A stretch of DNA of 64,000 nucleotides from contig NC_133394.1 of the NCBI RefSeq assembly GCF_047511655.1, positions 57,692,501 through 57,756,500 on the forward strand. The letters run 5' to 3'. The notes beneath the pieces were generated by a model that was not told the origin of the DNA, searched no databases, and saw only the letters and a program-made list of their open reading frames with translations. Positions 58,791 through 64,000 of the stretch are shown here, piece after piece. Made by a program: the position numbers and the translations under genes. Every line of letters begins with the position of its first letter. The stretch's first letter is position 1. Origin of the DNA: Castor canadensis. Its lineage: Eukaryota; Chordata; Mammalia; Rodentia; Castoridae.

Positions 58791-59404
58791 AAAGCCATGT
58801 TTGGAAAATTCGGTCTGTTACACTATTTGATTTCTAGCTGTCTTCTTGTTCAGCTTTTCAGTTTCCATAGTTCATTATGACTCAGGAACATTTGAAATAG
58901 AATTTTAGCATTCACCATCCTCACTTTCCTTTATCTCTATCCCTATGGAGCCTCCATTACTTTAGCCATATTCTATGTTTGTAAGGCTAAGCACCAAGTG
59001 GAAGATAAACTTTTATAATTACCTGGTTTAGGGCTATTTTTTTTATGACTTTTCAGAGCCAAAGAGGAAATTTCCTGTTATGACTGTAAAAACTTCCTGA
59101 TGTTTGTCCAATGCTTGGGGAAGCAAAACACTACAGAAAGAGTATTGCTAGCCAAATCAACAAGTAAGATTTACTTTGTAGAGATTGCTAATCCAGACAT
59201 ATTTTCTTCTTTTAACTGTAAACTTACAGTACTAAATTAGGTTTTATTGAAAACAGTGGTCATTTAAAGCCACTATTTAAAAAATATCATGATTGAGTTC
59301 CAAGAGGTGAAATTCAATATAAATTAATTCATTGTCCCATGCGCTGAATAGTATTTTCCTTCAGACACTAGGCATAGCCACTATAGCAGTGGATGGAATC
59401 CAGC
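58791..59404. other. No recognisable feature
   Basis: Unassigned AT-rich sequence. Confidence 0.4.
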
Positions 59405-59540
59405 CTGGTCCTTCCCTAAAGTAGCATTTTGTTGAATTCACAGGAGAGCTGAGAATGTGTTGTAAGAATTATCATATCAATAAACACACAAGTAAATATG
59501 CAATTCTAAATTGTGATAAGTAAAGTGAAAGGGAAGGATA
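59405..59540 (+). repeat. Ancient MIR/L2-class fragment
   Basis: TGGTCCTTCCCTAAAGTAGC, then ATATCAATAAACACACAAGT and TTGTGATAAGTAAAGTGAAA, resembles the later part of the pattern at 45455-45620. Confidence 0.3.
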
Positions 59541-59825
59541 GAGTCCCAGGAGAGACATGAAAACAGGAAGCTCATTTGGATTATACGTGTCAGGGAGGAA
59601 ATATTTGAGAAAATGACTTTTACCTGCTACTTTATGATGGTAAATTATAACTAATGAGGCAAATATAGGAGGAAAAGGGTTTTTTCCTAAACTTTTTCAG
59701 AGGCTCTGAGTCAGATAAAACTTTGTTAGATTTTAAGAACTGTAAAATGACAAAACATTGATGCATTTTAAATGGAAGAATAAGACCCATTTGTACTTTA
59801 AAAGATCTCTGGTGTACAAATGATG

Positions 59826-60225
59826 AATAAATACATGAAGAAGTGTTCAATTTCCCTGGTTATAAAAGAAACAAAAATCAAAACTACACTAAGATTTCAT
59901 CTCACCCAAGTTAGAACAGCCATATTCAAAGATAATAACAACAAATGCTGATGAGGATGTGGTGCAACAGAAACCCTTATACACTGTTGGTGGGAATGAA
60001 AATCAGTACAACTGTTATGGAAAGCAGTATGGAGATTTCTCAAAAAGTTAAAATAGAACTGCTATATTATCCAGTGATACTGCTCCTGGGCATCTACCCA
60101 AAGGAATGTAAGTCAGGATGCAATAGAGACACCTGTACACCCATGTTCATCGCAACACTATTCATAATAGACAAGCTATGGAAACAACCCAGATGCCCTA
60201 CAACTGATGAATAGATCAAGAAAAT

Positions 60226-60271
<46 letters not shown>

Positions 60272-61020
60272 ATAGAGTTTTACTCAGCCATAAGGAAAAA
60301 TGACATGTGGTTTGAAGGTAAATGGATGCAAATGGAGGACATCATGTTAAGTGAAGTAAACCAGTTTCAGAAAGACAAAGGCCACATGATTTCTCTCATA
60401 TGTGGAAGATAGACCCAAAAAATAAACATATACACAAAACAAACATTATCATATGCAAATTTATATATAAAACATGTTTGTAATAGTGGAACTGCTCTAT
60501 GGAACTCAGGGGAAAGGAAGGAAAGGAAAAGAGAGTGTAAGAGAGTCAACAATATTGAAATACATTGCATCTGTTCAGGCAGAGGATATAACAATAGGTA
60601 TTGAAAGCTGTTGAATAATGGGGGGGGGTGGGAGGGAAGGGATAAGGGAGACTAACAGAAAGGGTTCAACTGACCAAAGTAAAGTATACTTACAGTGGGA
60701 ATACATTGAGAAACCCCTTTGAACATCGACTTTGGAATTAATAATGAAAGACAGGACTGTAAAATATGTACAGTATGGGGGGTACTTGTAGGAGGGAGGA
60801 AGGTGAAGATGAGGGAATATGGTTGATGGGCTTCATATACACATATGAACTAGAACAGTGAAACTTCTTACAATTGCTTTAAGTTGGGTGCAGAGGGTGA
60901 TTAGGGGGAGGGATGGTGGTGGTGATCTAGCTAATATATAATATAAGCCTGTTTGGAATTGTCACAATGAATTCCCCCTGTACAAGGAATATATCCAAAT
61001 AAAAATAAAAAACAAAAAGA
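59826..61020 (+). mobile_element. 5'-truncated L1 (ORF2 end + 3'UTR)
   Basis: ATACATGAAGAAGTGTTCAA, AGATTTCATCTCACCCAAGT, CACTGTTGGTGGGAATG, then the frame 59945-60214 with [40 protein letters not shown] split here as residues of the ORF2 C-terminus, followed by the (TA)n at 60228-60265. The 3'UTR continues to an A-rich end near 61000-61020. Related to the 55.9 kb copy rather than to the younger 25.3 kb type. Confidence 0.85.
60228..60265. repeat. (TA)n microsatellite grown inside L1
   Basis: Nineteen TA units exactly where sister L1s read TGTGGTATCTATACACAATG, so the tract expanded from the L1 sequence. Confidence 0.93.
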
Positions 61021-61071
61021 TTGAGAAGGAGAAAAAAAAAGATTTCTGACTGTTGTTGTGTAGAAAATGGA

Positions 61072-61165
61072 TTGCCCAGTATTCAGGAGGTGGAGGCAGG
61101 AAGATTATAAGGTCAAGATCAGTGTGGGCTACAAAGCAAGACCTGTCTCAAAAAACAAAAAGAGA
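61072..61165 (+). repeat. B1-like SINE, partial
   Basis: CAGTATTCAGGAGGTGGAGG, CAGGAAGATTATAAGGTCAA, GTGTGGGCTACAAAGCAAG, ACCTGTCTCAAAAAACAAAA. Lacks the first bases and has no ID half. Confidence 0.65.
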
Positions 61166-61464
61166 AAAGAAAAAAATGATAATGAATTGAAGCAGGACTG
61201 AATGCAATTGATCCTTGCTGATATCTATGTGAAAATGTAAAAAATTATGTAGGAACTATTTTATCAAGAAGAAATAAAGAAACATCCTAAATTTTCTAAT
61301 TACCTCATAGAATAATCTGAGGAGTACAAAGGATAATCTGGGTCTACATGCAGGCTCTTCCAGGAGAAAATTCCCCAGGCTACTTCTGTGATTCTTGACT
61401 TCTTGCCTTCTGCCTTTGCACATAACTTTTAATTGTAACTCTAGAGAAAGCCCTTCTCTGTCAA

Positions 61465-61735
61465 AATCTTAGCCATCCTTCATGTTCCAATTTAAATGCT
61501 TCCTCATACAGGAAAGGGCAATACCTTTAGCCAGGTACTTCCTCTTTCCAGACTCCAACTCTCTTGCATTTACTTTACATGTTTCTTATGCCATTTTTCT
61601 ATTGAGTGCAGAGCTAAATTTCCTTGTGTCATGTGTCAGGCTGGATTCCATGAGTCATGGACCTAGGATCTGCATATCATCTGATGGAGTGATGGTATGT
61701 GATAAGCATAGGTAGAGTAAATTAATTTATATCTG
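61465..61735 (+). mobile_element. L2 fragment
   Basis: TTAGCCATCCTTCATGTTCC, AATTTAAATGCTTCCTCATA and CAGGAAAGGGCAATACCTTT reproduce the L2 stretch 'CATCCTTCAAGGTCCAGCTCAAATGCCACCTCCT...GGAAGCC' in degraded form. The 3' limit is approximate, next to the L1 target duplication. Confidence 0.5.
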
Positions 61736-61749
61736 AAATGTGCATCCTG

Positions 61750-62677
61750 GCAGGGAAAAAGGAAACCTCTTAAACACCGTTGGTGGGAATGTAAACTAGT
61801 ACAACCACTCTGGAAAAAAATTGGAGGCTACTTAAAAAGCTAAACATTGATCTACCATTTGATCCAGCAATACCACTCTTGGGGATATACCCAAAAGACT
61901 GTGACACAGGTTGCTCCAGAGGCACCTGCACACCCATTTTTATTGCAGCACTATTCACAATAGCCAAGTTATGGAAACAGCCAAGATGCCCCACTACTGA
62001 TGAATGGATGAAGAAAATGTGGTATCTATACACAATGGAATTTTATGCAGCCATGAAGAAGAATGAAATGTTATCATTCACTGGTAAATGGATGGAATTG
62101 GAGAACATCATTCTGAGTGAGGTTAGCCTGGCCCAGAAGACCAAATATCATATGTTCTCTCTCATATGCAGACATTAGATCAAGGGCAAACACAACAAGG
62201 TGATTGGACTTTGATCACAAGATAAAAGTGAGAGCACACAAGGGAGATATGAGGATAGGTAAGAAACTTAAAAAACTAGATAGCATTTGTTGCCCTCAAC
62301 GCAGAGAAACTAAAGCAGATACCTTAAAAGCAACTGAGGCCAATAGGAGAAGGGGACAAGGAACTAGAGAAAAGGTTAGATCAAGAATTAACCTAGAAGG
62401 TAACACACATGCACAGGAAATTAATATGAGTCAACTCTCTGTATAACTATTCTTATCTCAACTAGCAAAAACCCTTGTTCCTTCCTATTATTGCTTACAC
62501 TCTCTCTTCAACAAAATTAGAGATAAGGGCAAAATAGTTTCTGCCAGGTATTGAGGGGGTGGGGGGAGAGGGAGGGAGATGGGGTGGGTGGTAAGGGAGG
62601 GGGTGGGGGGAGGAGGGAGAAATGACCCAAGCATTGTATGCACATATGAATAAAAAAATTCAGAAAAAAAAAGAAAA
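61750..62677 (+). mobile_element. Young 5'-truncated L1 with target-site duplication
   Basis: Closely matches 30430-31328. The ORF2 C-terminal frame 61879-62178 is open ([19 protein letters not shown] to SLAQKTKYHMFSLICRH). The 3'UTR has the G-rich tract (62553-62622) and an A-rich tail. GTGCATCCTG repeats at 61740-61749 and 62678-62687. Low divergence from the 25.3 kb copy indicates the youngest insertions in the window. Confidence 0.95.
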
Positions 62678-62687
62678 GTGCATCCTG

Positions 62688-64000
62688 AAACAAAATCATC
62701 AATGTACATGGTTTTCTATTTTTTAGGGATTGGGCTTATTAAAAAAACTCCTTTTTTTTCTTTGTCCATCAGCCATCTCTTAAAATTACCTCTCCAGCAT
62801 GTATTTTCCATGGTTCCTCTGTAAATGTTTATTGAATCAAATTTAACTTTAAATTTAAATAACATTTGAAAATTTTAAAAAATGGTTAATGAGGATTTAC
62901 TCATTTACTTAGTTAAATATTATTGTCCATCTCTAGATATTATGTAGTTAAATATCAGCTAAATTGAGGGCTTTGTGAGTTTAAGTTATTATTTTATCAA
63001 TCTCTAAATGCCTTTAAGTGTGTTTTTATTATTTAAGTGCCCAGCTCAACTATCAGATATTATTTGAGAGTGTAGTTAATTGGTATTGTGCAATGTTATT
63101 TGGTGTTTAAGGCTAAATTAATACATTTAAGGGTTTAAAAGAGAAGTTAAAGAATGAAAACATATAATTGTATTTAAAATTATATACGTTGCTTAATTGA
63201 AGCAGGTGTGATCATACACAAATGACAAGCACTTCCTAGGATCCACAGAGGCTGTGACAAAATGGTGCAACAGTACAAAGTTATTACTGATGCTTGATCA
63301 GTCCTTCAGTCTATTCAAGTCTATTGTGTTATCAGTATAACTTATAGCATTCTTCCAGTTCTTATATTTTCCTCTAAATTTATTAAACTTGAAAAATGAC
63401 AGTGTTCTATTCAGTAATTAATAAGTAAACCAATGACCTTATTCAGATCTTTAAGATTTTCTTCTCTTGTATAAGCGATATTTGCAACAAATATGTATTC
63501 ATCTTATAATTTCCAGTTACAATCATTTTCACAACTCAATTTTGGGATTTTGTACTGGCTAAAAATAGCAATACTCACTATAACATAAAAAGAGACAGCT
63601 AGTTGGTGGAATGAGTGTTGTAAAAAGCAAGTCACAGGATTCAAGTGTATGCCTGGTTCCTTCACTCCCAATTATGTAATCATGAATTATAATTTTTTTC
63701 TGTAACAAAGAACACCATGTGAGAAGACTTGCAATCATGTTGATGGATTAATTAACCTATTGTTCTGTTTCCTCATGTCTTTCCACAGATTGCACCCAAA
63801 TACAGAATCAGCATTTCACTTACTGACTAGCAATGCCACAAGGTTTATGGCAATTAACTTATTTAGTGATTTGCTTTAAAGTTATGGTTATTACTTTGTT
63901 TTATTTTTATCTAGGCTGATTGTGGATTCATGTATTTGGAGAAATGATTAAGTGTTTTACCTGCTTGTAAGAGAAGTGAGTAAAGAGAACTCATGGATGA
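62688..64000. other. No recognisable feature
   Basis: 1.3 kb of AT-rich sequence to the window end. No repeat, exon or RNA recognised. Confidence 0.45.

Overview
This window is mammalian nuclear DNA, AT-rich and made mostly of transposon remains. I can support no host protein-coding exon, tRNA gene, CpG-island promoter or CRISPR array. The lineage call rests on the SINEs. Many copies are a B1-like (7SL-derived) half joined to an ID-like (tRNA-derived) half, and others are the ID-like half alone. That structure is known from rodents (squirrel-related and beaver/kangaroo-rat groups). Beaver-like (Castorimorpha) is my best guess, held loosely. The L1 elements all share one lineage-specific 3' end with a G-rich tract.

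Layout. 1-3.7 kb: the 5' end of a gammaretrovirus-like endogenous element on the minus strand (LTR, tRNA-Pro primer site, non-coding leader). 3.9-14.7 kb: mostly unassigned sequence with a SINE, a MaLR-type LTR, old L1 and MIR pieces, a Tigger-like DNA transposon and a tiny retroposed 5S rRNA fragment with perfect target-site duplications. 14.7-16.7 kb: the 3' half of an L1 on the minus strand. 16.8-25.2 kb: SINEs, a hAT-type element and MLT1-like LTRs, one of them split by an L1 fragment. 25.3-31.3 kb: the most complete L1, with its own 5'UTR containing tandem repeats, a broken ORF1, an ORF2 lacking its endonuclease part, and a 3'UTR, followed by a (CA)n tract. 31.4-64 kb: MaLR LTR, SINEs, MIR/L2 fragments, a 210-bp polypyrimidine microsatellite, possible LTRs, a second hAT-type element, and L1 3' fragments at 44.1, 51.8, 55.9, 59.8 and 61.75 kb.

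Nothing here works together as a pathway. The elements relate by nesting (L1 in LTR, microsatellite in L2, TA repeat in L1) and by common machinery, since SINEs and the 5S fragment depend on L1 for mobilisation. The points most worth a second look are the 5S fragment without a tail, the L1 that kept reverse transcriptase but lost endonuclease, the repeated L1 5'UTR with a 246-codon antisense open frame, three L1 nonsense codons that look like CpG decay, a pseudoknot-ordered pair of inverted repeats near 1.6 kb, and a double palindrome inside an L1 near 56.1 kb. Family names come from remembered consensus sequences, not from a search.
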